Assembly: GCF_020880995.1 (NCBI RefSeq) | Contig: NZ_JAJISD010000009.1 | Span: 1 to 64,000 of the forward strand | Direction of reading: 5' to 3' | From: Reyranella aquatilis | GTDB lineage: Bacteria; Pseudomonadota; Alphaproteobacteria; Reyranellales; Reyranellaceae | Length of the DNA stretch: 64,000 nt | Position numbers and translations under genes: made by a program | Shown: positions 54,012 through 62,407 of the stretch, one piece after another | Layout: each line of letters begins with the position of its first letter | Numbering within the stretch: position 1 is the stretch's first letter | The notes under the pieces: generated by a model | Databases searched by the model: none | What the model was told of the DNA's origin: nothing | What the model saw: the letters and a program-made list of their open reading frames with translations, nothing else

Positions 54012-55709
54012 TCAGGCGCCGTGGCGCAGCAGGCGGCCGGAATGGGTGTTGGTCGGACGGTCGTCGCGCATCGTGACCTCGCCATTCACCAGAATGTACT
54101 TGTAGCCCGAAGCACGCTGCACGCGTCGCCACTCGCCGCCGGGGAGGTCGTGCGCGATCTCATCGGGCAGGACCTTCAGCCCATCGTAGTCGTAGATCAC
54201 GATGTCGGCCGGCGAGCCCTTCTTCAGCATGCCGCGGCCGCGGAAGCCGGCGACCTCGGCCGGCAGCGCCGACAGGCGCCAATGTACGTCCTCCAGGCTC
54301 AGCATCCCGTGCTGGCGCACCACCTTGCAGATCGTCTCGGTGGGATAGCGGCCGGCCGTCAGGAACTTGGTGTGGGCACCGCCATCGGAGACGCCGAACA
54401 GGATGTAGGGATCGTCGACCAGTTCCTTGAGATACTCGATGCTGCCGTTGGGAGGTGCTGCGAAGAACTCGGTCTCGAGATTCTCCTCGACCGCCATGTC
54501 CAGCATGACATCGACCGGATGCTTGCCCATCTTCTCGCCGGCATGGGCCAGCGTGTGGTCGAGCCATTTCTTGTTGCGTTCGAGCTTGGGCCCGACGATG
54601 GCGATCTGCGGCAGCGGGCCGGTCGCGGTGATCGGCAGGTTCTCCCGCAGCTTCGCGCGGCGCGCCGGGTCGGCGAGCTTGGCCAGCCGCTCCTCGTGCG
54701 TTCCCGTCGTCGCGTCGCACCAGTCCTGCGAATCGTCGAACAGGTTCCAGTCCTCGAAGGTGAAGGTGAAGCCGGCGTCGGTCGTGAGCCCCTGCCCGAC
54801 CACGCGGATGCCGCGCTCGCGGCAGCTCTTCAGCCAGGCAAGCGCGCGGCGATGGATCTCGGGCCGGTGATCGAAGGCCTGGACGACGTTCATGATCATC
54901 GGCCGGCCGCTCAACGTCGCCAGTTCCTCGTAGAAGGCGCGATCCCTGGCATTGTCGCCCGAGATCAGCAGCATCTGCATGAAGCCCTCGTTACGCTCGG
55001 CCAGGACGCGGGCGAACTCGCGGCAGGTCTCGTCATGCATGACGTCAGTCGGCATCGGCGTGCCGTCGTAGTCGCGCTGCACCGCCGACGGGCCGGTCGG
55101 CAGCATGCGTTGCGCCGACCAGCCGCAGGCACCCGCATCCATCGCCTCGTTGAGCAGGCGCCTCATTTCCGCATGCTGCTCCGGCGTCGGCAGCTTGCCG
55201 GCCTTGGCCGCCTCGAAGCCCATCACCCAGATCAAGAGCGGTGAAATCGGCACATAGGGCAGCACGTTCACCGCCTTGGGCGCTGCGTCCACACTGTCGA
55301 GGAACTCCGGGAAGGTCACCCAGTTCCAGGGCATGCCCTCCTTCATGGAGGCCATGGGAATCGCCTCGACACGGGTCATCGACATCATGGCGCGTTCACG
55401 CTCGGCCGGACGCACCGGCGCGAAGCCGAAGCCGCAATTGCCGATCACGACCGAGGTGATGCCGTGCCACGACGACAGCGTGCAGTAGGGATCCCAGAAG
55501 AGCTGGGCATCATAATGGGTATGGAGGTCGACGAAGCCCGGCGCCACGATCAGACCGCCGGCATCGATGACATCATCGGCGGCGCTCGCCGCGATCTGGC
55601 CGATCTCGGCAATGCGACCGTCCTTGATGCCGATGTCGCCACGAAACCGCGGCAGCCGGCTTCCATCGACGATCATGCCGCCGCGGATCACGCGATCGTA
55701 ACGCGCCAT
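54012..55709 (-). CDS. N-acyl-D-amino-acid deacylase/amidohydrolase
   Basis: A 565-residue amidohydrolase-superfamily enzyme. Metal ligands His63 and His65 lie in GFVDLHTHYDAQ; the C-terminal GVSDGGAHTKFL holds the catalytic Asp and a His. A preceding small beta domain (VIRGGMIVDG) and a closing KGSPADIVIYD unit are typical of D-aminoacylases. It hydrolyses N-acyl-D-amino acids or related amides in the cytosol. Length is slightly over the usual 480-550. Confidence 0.88.
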   Translation of the reverse strand: MARYDRVIRGGMIVDGSRLPRFRGDIGIKDGRIAEIGQIAASAADDVIDAGGLIVAPGFVDLHTHYDAQLFWDPYCTLSSWHGITSVVIGNCGFGFAPVRPAERERAMMSMTRVEAIPMASMKEGMPWNWVTFPEFLDSVDAAPKAVNVLPYVPISPLLIWVMGFEAAKAGKLPTPEQHAEMRRLLNEAMDAGACGWSAQRMLPTGPSAVQRDYDGTPMPTDVMHDETCREFARVLAERNEGFMQMLLISGDNARDRAFYEELATLSGRPMIMNVVQAFDHRPEIHRRALAWLKSCRERGIRVVGQGLTTDAGFTFTFEDWNLFDDSQDWCDATTGTHEERLAKLADPARRAKLRENLPITATGPLPQIAIVGPKLERNKKWLDHTLAHAGEKMGKHPVDVMLDMAVEENLETEFFAAPPNGSIEYLKELVDDPYILFGVSDGGAHTKFLTAGRYPTETICKVVRQHGMLSLEDVHWRLSALPAEVAGFRGRGMLKKGSPADIVIYDYDGLKVLPDEIAHDLPGGEWRRVQRASGYKYILVNGEVTMRDDRPTNTHSGRLLRHGA

Positions 55710-55785
55710 TCGTTCCCTCCGGTTTTGCCGGAAGCGTGCGGATGGCCCGTCGGCCTGTCAACGCGGTTGGGTCGCGCCGCAGAAC

Positions 55786-56211
55786 TCAGTTGCGCTTGGT
55801 TATATGGATGAAGCCGTTGTTGGTGTTGGGCCGGTAGCTGACGTTGTAATGCCCGCCATTGCCGACCTGGGCACAGCTGTTGCCCGCCGTCTGCACGCGC
55901 GCGATGGCATACTTCGTCCAGGCGCTCCCCTTCGACATGTCGACGTCGAGTTCGAACACGAGGTCAGGCGAACTCCTCTGCGCGTTCGCGTACTGCCAGC
56001 ACAAGGCAGTCTGGTAGCCCGGCCGCAGCGACGTGGTCTTCCACTCGCCATCGCCCCACTTGTAGCGGTAGCTGATCTGGGCCTGCGTCTGATTGTGCAG
56101 ACAGGCGCAGCCATGCGTGATCTGCTGGGCGGCCGCCGGCCGGGAAAACGACGCGCCGCCCACACCGACGAGCGCCACAGCCACGGCGGCCGCCTTTAAC
56201 CCTGATTTCAT
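55786..56211 (-). CDS. exported hypothetical protein
   Basis: A 141-residue protein with a signal peptide (ending RPAAAQ at about 29). The mature part has Cys35, Cys37, Cys71 and Cys112 by rough count and a beta-rich pattern (ISYRYKWGDGEWKTTSLRPG, NVSYRPNTNNGF). I do not recognise a family. It stands alone between the deacylase and SGNH-like genes on the same strand. Confidence 0.62.
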   Translation of the reverse strand: MKSGLKAAAVAVALVGVGGASFSRPAAAQQITHGCACLHNQTQAQISYRYKWGDGEWKTTSLRPGYQTALCWQYANAQRSSPDLVFELDVDMSKGSAWTKYAIARVQTAGNSCAQVGNGGHYNVSYRPNTNNGFIHITKRN

Positions 56212-56281
56212 TGAACTCCCCCGAGTGACGCTCCGAGCCTAAAGTTACTGCCCTGAGGCTGCAAGCTTCACGAATTGGCGT

Positions 56282-57820
56282 TCAACCAGATTTGTTCCGG
56301 CAATCGAAGGTGACCACGCGGGGCGCGTAGGGCTGCAGCGGCGGGGCGTCCGGAAAGCTCTTCTTCGGCCACGTTCCGTCGGCCAGGTGGCGATCGATCA
56401 CCGGCACAAGGAGCTGCAGCACGATCCAGGCCCGAAGCCTCTCCCCCTCCGGCGTGCCATGGATGGCGTCGACGAAGAGGTCGGGGTCGGAGGGCATCAG
56501 CCTGGCGACGTCGAGAAAGTCGATGCCGCGCAGCCGGGCGAACTTCTCCAGCACGCGGTTCTGGAACAGCGCCAGGCGCTCGAGGTCGCGATAGCGGAAC
56601 GGCGCATAGCCATAGTTGAGATATTCGAGGATCAGCCGGTGCCGCGCGGGATCCAGGACCATGCCGTCGGACACCAACCACTTGTACGAGGCGATCGCCA
56701 GCTCGCCGCCGGCCTTTCGGGCCGTTGCATCGATCCGGCCAAGGTCGGCGAGGATGGTCGCGAGATTCACCGGCAGATCGACGCGCGCGATGTCGGGATC
56801 CTTCTCGTCGAGACCCTTCGGCCAGACGACCTTATAGTCGGGCTTCGGCCACTCGCGTCCCTCGGTGATCGCCCTGGCGGTTGCGTCGCCCCGTGCATCG
56901 CCGGATTTCTCCCCCGGAGCTGAGCCGTATTGCGCCAGGAAGTTCTCAAGCCGACGGGCCAGCGCGAAGGTATAGCCAAGATCCACCAGCACACGGTGCA
57001 ACAGGCCGGGCTCCGGCTGTGGCTTGATCCGCAGGCTGGGCTGAGGCGGCGGCATGTCGGGTACGATCGTCTGCAGGAAGAACTGGTTGGCGCCCTCGTA
57101 GTAGACGACAAGATCGGGCGAGAGCGGCGCCACCTCGTTCTTCATGATGGCCGCTATGTCGGGCGATGCGATGCTTTCACGGCCGGCGTTCAGCACCTCA
57201 AACCGGAGGTCGAGTTTCTTCGCCGCCGCCCAGCGGTTGAGCCAGTAGCCCACATGCTCGGGATACGAATAGAGAAAGTTGTGCGAACTGACCGTGGTCG
57301 AGGCGCCGATGAAGGCGATCCGGATCGTCTTCGGTTGCCGCGCCACCGGCACGGGCGGTCCGCGAAAGCCGTACTCGTTGGTCACCAGCCCGATCGGCGT
57401 CGTCCTGTTCGGAAGGAAGCGGAAGCGTGGCCAGCGTTCCCCATCCGCCGGATCGTAGACGTAGATCTGACCCGGAGCGTCCTTGAGGTAGAAGTGCTTG
57501 CACGGATCGGGACCCACGAAGGCGCTGTTCCACGCCTTGAACATGTCCGACCGCCGGGTGCCTTCCGTCACGCCGCTCGCTTCGACGCGGCGGATCAGTT
57601 CGATGTCCTCGGGCCTGGCCGGCTGGCGGTTCGGAAGCGGCGCCGGGTTCTCGCCGAACCAGGCGCGCTGAACGCCTTCCGCCAGTGGAATTTCAGCGAG
57701 ATGCTTCAGCGCATCGCTCGGCGCTTCCGCTTCGAGCCATCGCACCAGCCCTTCGGCCGCCGCGGTGCAAAGCACCACGGAAAACAGGACCAGAAGCGCG
57801 TTCTTCAGCAGGGTCGGCAC
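56282..57820 (-). CDS. membrane-anchored SGNH/GDSL-like hydrolase
   Basis: A 512-residue protein with one N-terminal membrane helix (residues about 5-25) and a large extracytoplasmic part. IAFIGASTTVS resembles block I (Ser nucleophile region), VVYYEGANQFF block III (Asn), and FVDAIHGTPEGE the Asp-x-x-His block V. It may remove or add acyl groups on an envelope polysaccharide; the substrate is unknown. The start is GTG. Divergent from the LLM oxidoreductase. Confidence 0.7.
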   Translation of the reverse strand: MPTLLKNALLVLFSVVLCTAAAEGLVRWLEAEAPSDALKHLAEIPLAEGVQRAWFGENPAPLPNRQPARPEDIELIRRVEASGVTEGTRRSDMFKAWNSAFVGPDPCKHFYLKDAPGQIYVYDPADGERWPRFRFLPNRTTPIGLVTNEYGFRGPPVPVARQPKTIRIAFIGASTTVSSHNFLYSYPEHVGYWLNRWAAAKKLDLRFEVLNAGRESIASPDIAAIMKNEVAPLSPDLVVYYEGANQFFLQTIVPDMPPPQPSLRIKPQPEPGLLHRVLVDLGYTFALARRLENFLAQYGSAPGEKSGDARGDATARAITEGREWPKPDYKVVWPKGLDEKDPDIARVDLPVNLATILADLGRIDATARKAGGELAIASYKWLVSDGMVLDPARHRLILEYLNYGYAPFRYRDLERLALFQNRVLEKFARLRGIDFLDVARLMPSDPDLFVDAIHGTPEGERLRAWIVLQLLVPVIDRHLADGTWPKKSFPDAPPLQPYAPRVVTFDCRNKSG

Positions 57821-57923
57821 AGCTGGATGTTTAGTACGCCCCCCGGCCCAAGGCCAGCAAGGCGGGCGATCTCGCCGCGCCGGCGACCGTGCTATAACGG
57901 CGAGGCACCCCGCGGAGAGTTCG

Positions 57924-58988
57924 ATGCAGTTCGGCTGGCTTACCCTTGCGATGTCCCCCTCGCCGGACGAAGACGCTTCCCGGATCGACCAGATCGTGGC
58001 GCAGGCCTGCGAGGCCGAGCGGCTGGGCTTCTCCGACGTCTGGCTGACCGAGCACTATTTCACCGGCGAGAGCGTCTACTGCGATTCCCTGATGTTCGCC
58101 GCTGCGCTGGCGATGAAGACCAGCAAGGTCAGGCTGGGGTTCGCGGTGGTGCAGACTCCCTTCCACCATCCGGTCCGCCTCGCCGTCCAGCTCGCGCTGC
58201 TCGACAATCTCAGCAAGGGTCGCATCGACGTCGGCATCGGCAAGGGCACCGCCTACAACGAGTACGAATTCGTCGGCCACGGCCTGCGCAGCACCGACAG
58301 CCGCGAGCGCATGGAGGAGGCCGTCGACATCCTGCAGCGCGCCTGGGCCCAGTCGCCGCTCGACTACGAAGGCCGTTTCCACAAGCTGCATGTGCCCGCG
58401 ATCCGGCCGAAGCCGGTGCAACAGCCCGGCCCGCCGCTGTGGCGCAGCGTGATCTCGCCGGGTTCGTTCAAGGAATGCGGCAGGCTCGGCGTGCCGATCC
58501 TGACGGCGCGCCTGCCGGTCGAGCGCATCAAGGAACGCTGGGCGACCTACGCCGCCGGCATCGACGAAGGCGGCCATGATTCCGCAACGAAGGCGCGCCT
58601 GCTCGCGCAGAGCGCGCTGTGGCGCAACGTCTACGTTGCGGAGTCCGACGCCGAGGCGGAAGACACGCTCTCCGCCCTGCTCGTCGAAACGCGCGCCCAC
58701 ATGATGCATGTGCGCGAGGCCTACAATCCGGACGACTTCGAGCCCGAGCCCGCCACGCTCAATGCCTGGACCGATCCCAAGGTCCCGGACTCCGAAGCGG
58801 TGCCGTTCGTGTTGCGCACCGGCTCGCTGTACGGTTCGGCGAAGCGGGTTCGCGAACAGGTGGCCGAACTGCGCGACGTCGGCGTACAGCATCTGCTCTG
58901 CCAGACCGGCTTCGGCGCTATGGATCACGTCCAGAACCTTGCCTCCATGCGCCGCTTCGGCGAGCAGGTGATGCCCGCTTTTTCCTGA
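57924..58988 (+). CDS. LLM-class flavin-dependent oxidoreductase
   Basis: A 354-residue luciferase-like monooxygenase-fold protein: N-terminal GWLTLAMSPSPDEDASRID, SDVWLTEHYF and the central VGIGKGTAYNEYEFVGHG. It would use FMNH2 (or F420) to oxidise an unknown organic substrate. The start ATG at 57924 follows CGGAGAG. No flavin reductase is adjacent. Confidence 0.9.
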   Translation: MQFGWLTLAMSPSPDEDASRIDQIVAQACEAERLGFSDVWLTEHYFTGESVYCDSLMFAAALAMKTSKVRLGFAVVQTPFHHPVRLAVQLALLDNLSKGRIDVGIGKGTAYNEYEFVGHGLRSTDSRERMEEAVDILQRAWAQSPLDYEGRFHKLHVPAIRPKPVQQPGPPLWRSVISPGSFKECGRLGVPILTARLPVERIKERWATYAAGIDEGGHDSATKARLLAQSALWRNVYVAESDAEAEDTLSALLVETRAHMMHVREAYNPDDFEPEPATLNAWTDPKVPDSEAVPFVLRTGSLYGSAKRVREQVAELRDVGVQHLLCQTGFGAMDHVQNLASMRRFGEQVMPAFS

Positions 58989-59177
58989 GGCACCGTCCGG
59001 GAACGCACTGGCCGACGCGCCATCGTCTGCGATGGGTGGAGGCTCCTGCGAGGAGGCGGACGCCCGACGACTGTCGATCGCCCCTCCCACCCCATGGCGA
59101 GTGACGGTGGCATGCCGAGAGTTCAGGCGCTGTCTCCCGATCGCCGGAGAATGCCCGTGAACCCAGGAGACGAGCCC

Positions 59178-60008
59178 TTGCAAAACCGCCTGCTGGCGGC
59201 GCTGTCGACCTCCGACCTCGACTTGCTGAAATCATCGCTTCACGGGGTCGATCTCGGCGTCCGACAGGTCCTCGAATCGCCAGGCCAACCGATCCTCGAC
59301 GTCTGCTTCCTGCAGAGCGGATTGGTTTCCGTCGTCGCCACCACCCGACCGGATCACCGCATCGAGGTCGGCATGGTCGGCCACGAGGGCATGACCGGCC
59401 TGGCGGTCGTTCTCGGCGACGATCGTGCGGCCAACGAGACGGTCGTCCAATCAGCCGGCAGCGGCCTGTGCATCGGTGCCGAAGCGCTGCGCTCCGCTAT
59501 GCAGCGCAGTGCGTCGCTGACCGCCCTGCTGCTGCGCTACGTCCACTTGTTCCTGCTGCAGGGCAGCCAGACGGCGCTGGCGAACGGGCGGGGCCGGCTG
59601 GATGAGCGGCTCGCCCGCTGGCTGCTGATGTGGCACGACCGGCTGAACACCGACGACCTCGTCATCACGCACGAGTTCCTGGCGCGGCTGCTCGGCGTGC
59701 GGCGCCAGGGCGTCACGGAAACGCTGCATGCCCTCGAGGGAACCGGACTGATCCGCTCGAAGCGCAATCTGATCAGGATCGTCGACCGCGAGGGGCTTCA
59801 ACGCGCCGCCAAGGGCTTCTACGGCATCCCCGAAGCCGAGTACGACCGCTCGATCCCCAGCCTTGCCGGAACGCCGGGCGGAAGGGCTACTTCGGACAGT
59901 CGCCCAGACGCTTGCCGCTCAGTTCACTCTTGCCCTGGACCGTGGTCCCCGACTTGTCGGCCGCCTCGAGCTGGCCGAGCCCCTGGTAGCTGGTCGCCGT
60001 GTAGCTGA
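59178..60008 (+). CDS. Crp/Fnr-family transcription regulator
   Basis: About 276 residues from TTG 59178, which AGGAGA (59165-59170) precedes by 7 nt and which gives the family-like QNRLLAALSTSDLDLL; ATGs at 59151 and 59094 lack useful ribosome sites. It has an N-terminal cyclic-nucleotide-binding-like domain (HRIEVGMVGHEGMTGL) and a C-terminal winged helix (HEFLARLLGVRRQGVTETL). After AEYDR, where relatives end, about 50 residues of Arg/Pro/Ser-rich sequence run antisense through the end of the DUF3617 gene. The adenylate cyclase elsewhere in the window could in principle supply a cAMP ligand, but relatives of this type often lack cAMP response. Confidence 0.85.
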   Translation: MQNRLLAALSTSDLDLLKSSLHGVDLGVRQVLESPGQPILDVCFLQSGLVSVVATTRPDHRIEVGMVGHEGMTGLAVVLGDDRAANETVVQSAGSGLCIGAEALRSAMQRSASLTALLLRYVHLFLLQGSQTALANGRGRLDERLARWLLMWHDRLNTDDLVITHEFLARLLGVRRQGVTETLHALEGTGLIRSKRNLIRIVDREGLQRAAKGFYGIPEAEYDRSIPSLAGTPGGRATSDSRPDACRSVHSCPGPWSPTCRPPRAGRAPGSWSPCS

Positions 60009-60348
60009 CCTCGGCCTTCGCCGTGACGCCAGGCAGCTGGTCGTTGGGCGGACAGATCAGGGTCGCGGCGAGCACGCCGGCCTTCATCGCACCCGGCTCG
60101 TACTTGCAGCCATGCTTCTTCATGTCGTCCGGCGCCGGGAACAGCAGGCGCTCGAGCTGGGCCTCGTCGGCGGCAAGGCAGACCTTCTTCGACGTCGCGG
60201 GCATCTCCGGCATGCCTTCCATGGAAGTCTTCTCGGTCGTCTCCCACTCGCCCGCCTGGATGGCCGTCTGGGCACCCGCGGGGACAGCGACGGCGATCGA
60301 TCCGATCAGTAGCGCGCCGGCAAGGGCCGACGCTCGCGACAGCTTCAT
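59887..60348 (-). CDS. DUF3617 family exported protein
   Basis: A 153-residue protein with a signal peptide (ending PAGAQ at about 26). The mature part has the DUF3617 hallmarks AGEWETTEKTSMEGMPEMP and a KVCLAADEAQ cysteine, with Cys pairs at CKYEP and LICPP and a last Cys in GDCPK. Function unknown; a periplasmic protein is likely. The 3' end overlaps the convergent regulator gene by 122 bp. Confidence 0.85.
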   Translation of the reverse strand: MKLSRASALAGALLIGSIAVAVPAGAQTAIQAGEWETTEKTSMEGMPEMPATSKKVCLAADEAQLERLLFPAPDDMKKHGCKYEPGAMKAGVLAATLICPPNDQLPGVTAKAEVSYTATSYQGLGQLEAADKSGTTVQGKSELSGKRLGDCPK

Positions 60349-60407
60349 TGAAGACTCCTGACTACACATGCATTGGGACCTTACCCGATGCCCGGGCGCC
60401 GCGTCGC

Positions 60408-60788
60408 CTACCTCGGCAGGCCATCGATCCAGCGTCGCGCCGGTTCGACGTCGGAAAAAACCCGCATGGGCCGGTCGGCAGCGGCGAGAATGCCGAGGAC
60501 ACGTGAGACGAGGTCGGCCTTGTCGGGCGGGATCACGATTGCAAGCGGACCGGGCGTTGCGGCGGCGTGGCGTTCGCGGAGGCGCACCCCGATGGCCAGC
60601 AGGTCCTCGGGCGTCATGTCCGTTTCTCCCCGGCTGCCGTCGAACAGCTTGCGATAGGGCTAGGTGCCGGCCCCGTTCATGGCCCGGATGTAGTCCTCGA
60701 CATCCTGACGCGTGACGTGACCCTCGGCGATCGTGATCACCAGCCTTTCCTTGGAATCGACCGTCCAGTGCAGGGGCATGCCGAGCAT
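60408..60788 (-). pseudogene. small SpoIIAA/STAS-like protein gene broken by an in-frame amber codon
   Basis: Reading the minus strand from ATG 60788 (or 60779), 42 codons encode MLGMPLHWTVDSKERLVITI and onward to NGAGT, then TAG at about 60661. The same frame continues PYRKLFDGSRGETDMTPEDL and on to RRWIDGLPR, the usual second half of small alphaproteobacterial proteins of this type, in which a YxKLFD segment follows the first half without a break. The second part has its own ATG at 60617 (69 residues) and could be made separately. Loss of function, or two-part synthesis, both remain possible. Function of the family is unknown. Confidence 0.6.
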
Positions 60789-60847
60789 TCTGACGGGCCG
60801 GCGGAAAAATACTATCTGTCAGTGCAAATTTTTTGGCCGACGTCCTG

Positions 60848-61393
60848 TCACAAGGACTTGAGCAGCGCGCGCGCTGCCTCGACGTCCGCCGCCATCATGC
60901 GCTCACCGGCGAAAGCCTGTACCCGCGGGCTGTTCGGGAGAAGCTGCATCCGGACGCTCCTCGGATCGATCGCCAGCATGCAGCAGGTCGCATAGTCGGG
61001 CGCCGCCGCGCTATTGCAGACACTCAGCACCGGCACCTCCGCGGCGAGGCCGGCTTCGCGCGCATCGCCCTCGCCCAGATCGACGATCGCGAGCCGCCGG
61101 ACGCCGCGCGCGCGCAAACCGTCCAGCCGTTCCCGCAGGATGTGCCGGAAGCCCTCGGACACCGTGTCGCCTTCCCAGACGAGAAGAGGCGTCATGACGA
61201 CGGGCAGATCCTCGACGAGCTTCTGCGCCAGGGCTCGGGCGATCGCGGTCGCGCTCTTCATCGGCAGGTGCGCCGCGGTTCGCACGGGCCGGCTCCAGAC
61301 CACGGGCACCAGAACGACGGGATCGTTGGCGAGACGGGAGGCGGCCTCCTCCCAGGTGAGATCGTCGAGCCAGACGCCGTGCGGAGTGTTCAT
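60848..61393 (-). CDS. creatininase-like protein with degenerate metal site
   Basis: A 181-residue protein starting MNTPHGVWLDDLTWEEAASRL, as creatininase-family proteins do. In those, a GSTEQHGPHLPLGTD-like segment binds two metals; here the matching stretch reads VVWSRPVRTAAHLPMKSAT. HLP is kept but the Glu, first His and Asp are gone. It is also shorter than the usual 240-260 residues. It is probably not a metalloamidase; a structural or regulatory role is possible. Divergent from the symporter gene with only 34 bp between start codons. Confidence 0.6.
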   Translation of the reverse strand: MNTPHGVWLDDLTWEEAASRLANDPVVLVPVVWSRPVRTAAHLPMKSATAIARALAQKLVEDLPVVMTPLLVWEGDTVSEGFRHILRERLDGLRARGVRRLAIVDLGEGDAREAGLAAEVPVLSVCNSAAAPDYATCCMLAIDPRSVRMQLLPNSPRVQAFAGERMMAADVEAARALLKSL

Positions 61394-61403
61394 CGGCGGC
61401 AAG

Positions 61404-61417
61404 CTAGCACGTGCTAG
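61404..61417. promoter_or_regulatory. 14-bp perfect palindrome in a 34-bp divergent gap
   Basis: CTAGCACGTGCTAG lies between the start codons of the creatininase-like and symporter genes (61393 and 61428). It may be an operator controlling both. It contains CACGTG at its centre. No adjacent regulator gene is seen. Confidence 0.4.
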
Positions 61418-61427
61418 GGTGTCCGCA

Positions 61428-62360
61428 ATGAATCCGCTCGTTCTGTTGCAACGAATGGGAAGGCACGCCACGACCCTGCTGCCCTTCTCGCTGCTGCTCG
61501 GCCTCTTGTTTCAGGATCTTGCCGCCGCCGCACGACCGCTGCTGCTGCCGCTCGTCGTCATCCTCCTGATGCTGGCCTTGACGCGCATGGACTGGGACCG
61601 GCTCCGCGCCCTGATGCGCCGCCCCGGCCCCGCCCTGCTTCTGGCGATCCTCAATCTCGTCGCGGTGCCGCTGGTCGTCTGGCCGATCTGGCAGGGATTG
61701 GGCCTCTGGCCGAGCCTCGTGACCGCGCTCTGTCTCAGCGCCATGGCGCCCGGCATCATCTCGGCGGCGACAACGGCCAGCTTCCTGCGACTTGATTCGT
61801 CGCTGGCGCTCCTGCTGTCGATCTTCACCAATTTCCTCGTACCGTTCACCCTGCCGCCGCTGGCGCTGTGGCTGCTGGGCTTCGATCTGAAGATCGGGCT
61901 GATCGACCTCAGCCTCAGGCTGGCGATAATCGTGACACTCGCCGTCGCGGGCGCCTTCGTCATCCGCCGCTGGCTGGGCACGCGCCTCGTGGAAACTGGC
62001 ACGACTCTTGATGGCATCTCAGTGCTGGTTCTGATGGTCTTCGCCATTCCCCTGATGGATGGCGTGGTGGCCCGCGCGACGGCGGAACCGGTGAAACTCG
62101 CGGGCTTCATCGCCGGCTCTTTCGGAGGAATGCTTCTTTGCAACCTGGTGATGGCGGTCGCGACCCTGCCCTTTCTCGATCGCAGGAGCGCGCTCACGGT
62201 GGGGTATTGCTCGGGCGGTCGCCACAATGCCCTCCTGATGGCCGTGCTGCCGGCGACAGCAGACCCCGACATCTTCCTGTTCATCGCCGCCGTGCAGTTT
62301 CCGATCTACATCATTCCGGCTCTGCTGCAGCCGCTCTACCGCCGCTTGCTGGCCCGGTGA
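61428..62360 (+). CDS. bile acid:Na+ symporter family (BASS-like) transporter
   Basis: A 310-residue membrane protein with about nine or ten hydrophobic helices in the BASS/ArsB-like fold. MAPGIISAATTASFLRLDSSLAL and the YCSGGRHNALLMAVLP segment match the sodium-binding crossover regions of the family. It would import an organic anion with Na+. The substrate is unknown. The start ATG at 61428 gives MNPLVLLQRMGRHATTLLPFS. Confidence 0.8.
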   Translation: MNPLVLLQRMGRHATTLLPFSLLLGLLFQDLAAAARPLLLPLVVILLMLALTRMDWDRLRALMRRPGPALLLAILNLVAVPLVVWPIWQGLGLWPSLVTALCLSAMAPGIISAATTASFLRLDSSLALLLSIFTNFLVPFTLPPLALWLLGFDLKIGLIDLSLRLAIIVTLAVAGAFVIRRWLGTRLVETGTTLDGISVLVLMVFAIPLMDGVVARATAEPVKLAGFIAGSFGGMLLCNLVMAVATLPFLDRRSALTVGYCSGGRHNALLMAVLPATADPDIFLFIAAVQFPIYIIPALLQPLYRRLLAR

Positions 62361-62407
62361 GGCCGTTGTAACGATCCGGCCACAGGGGAACCTTGGGAGA
62401 TCTTTCC

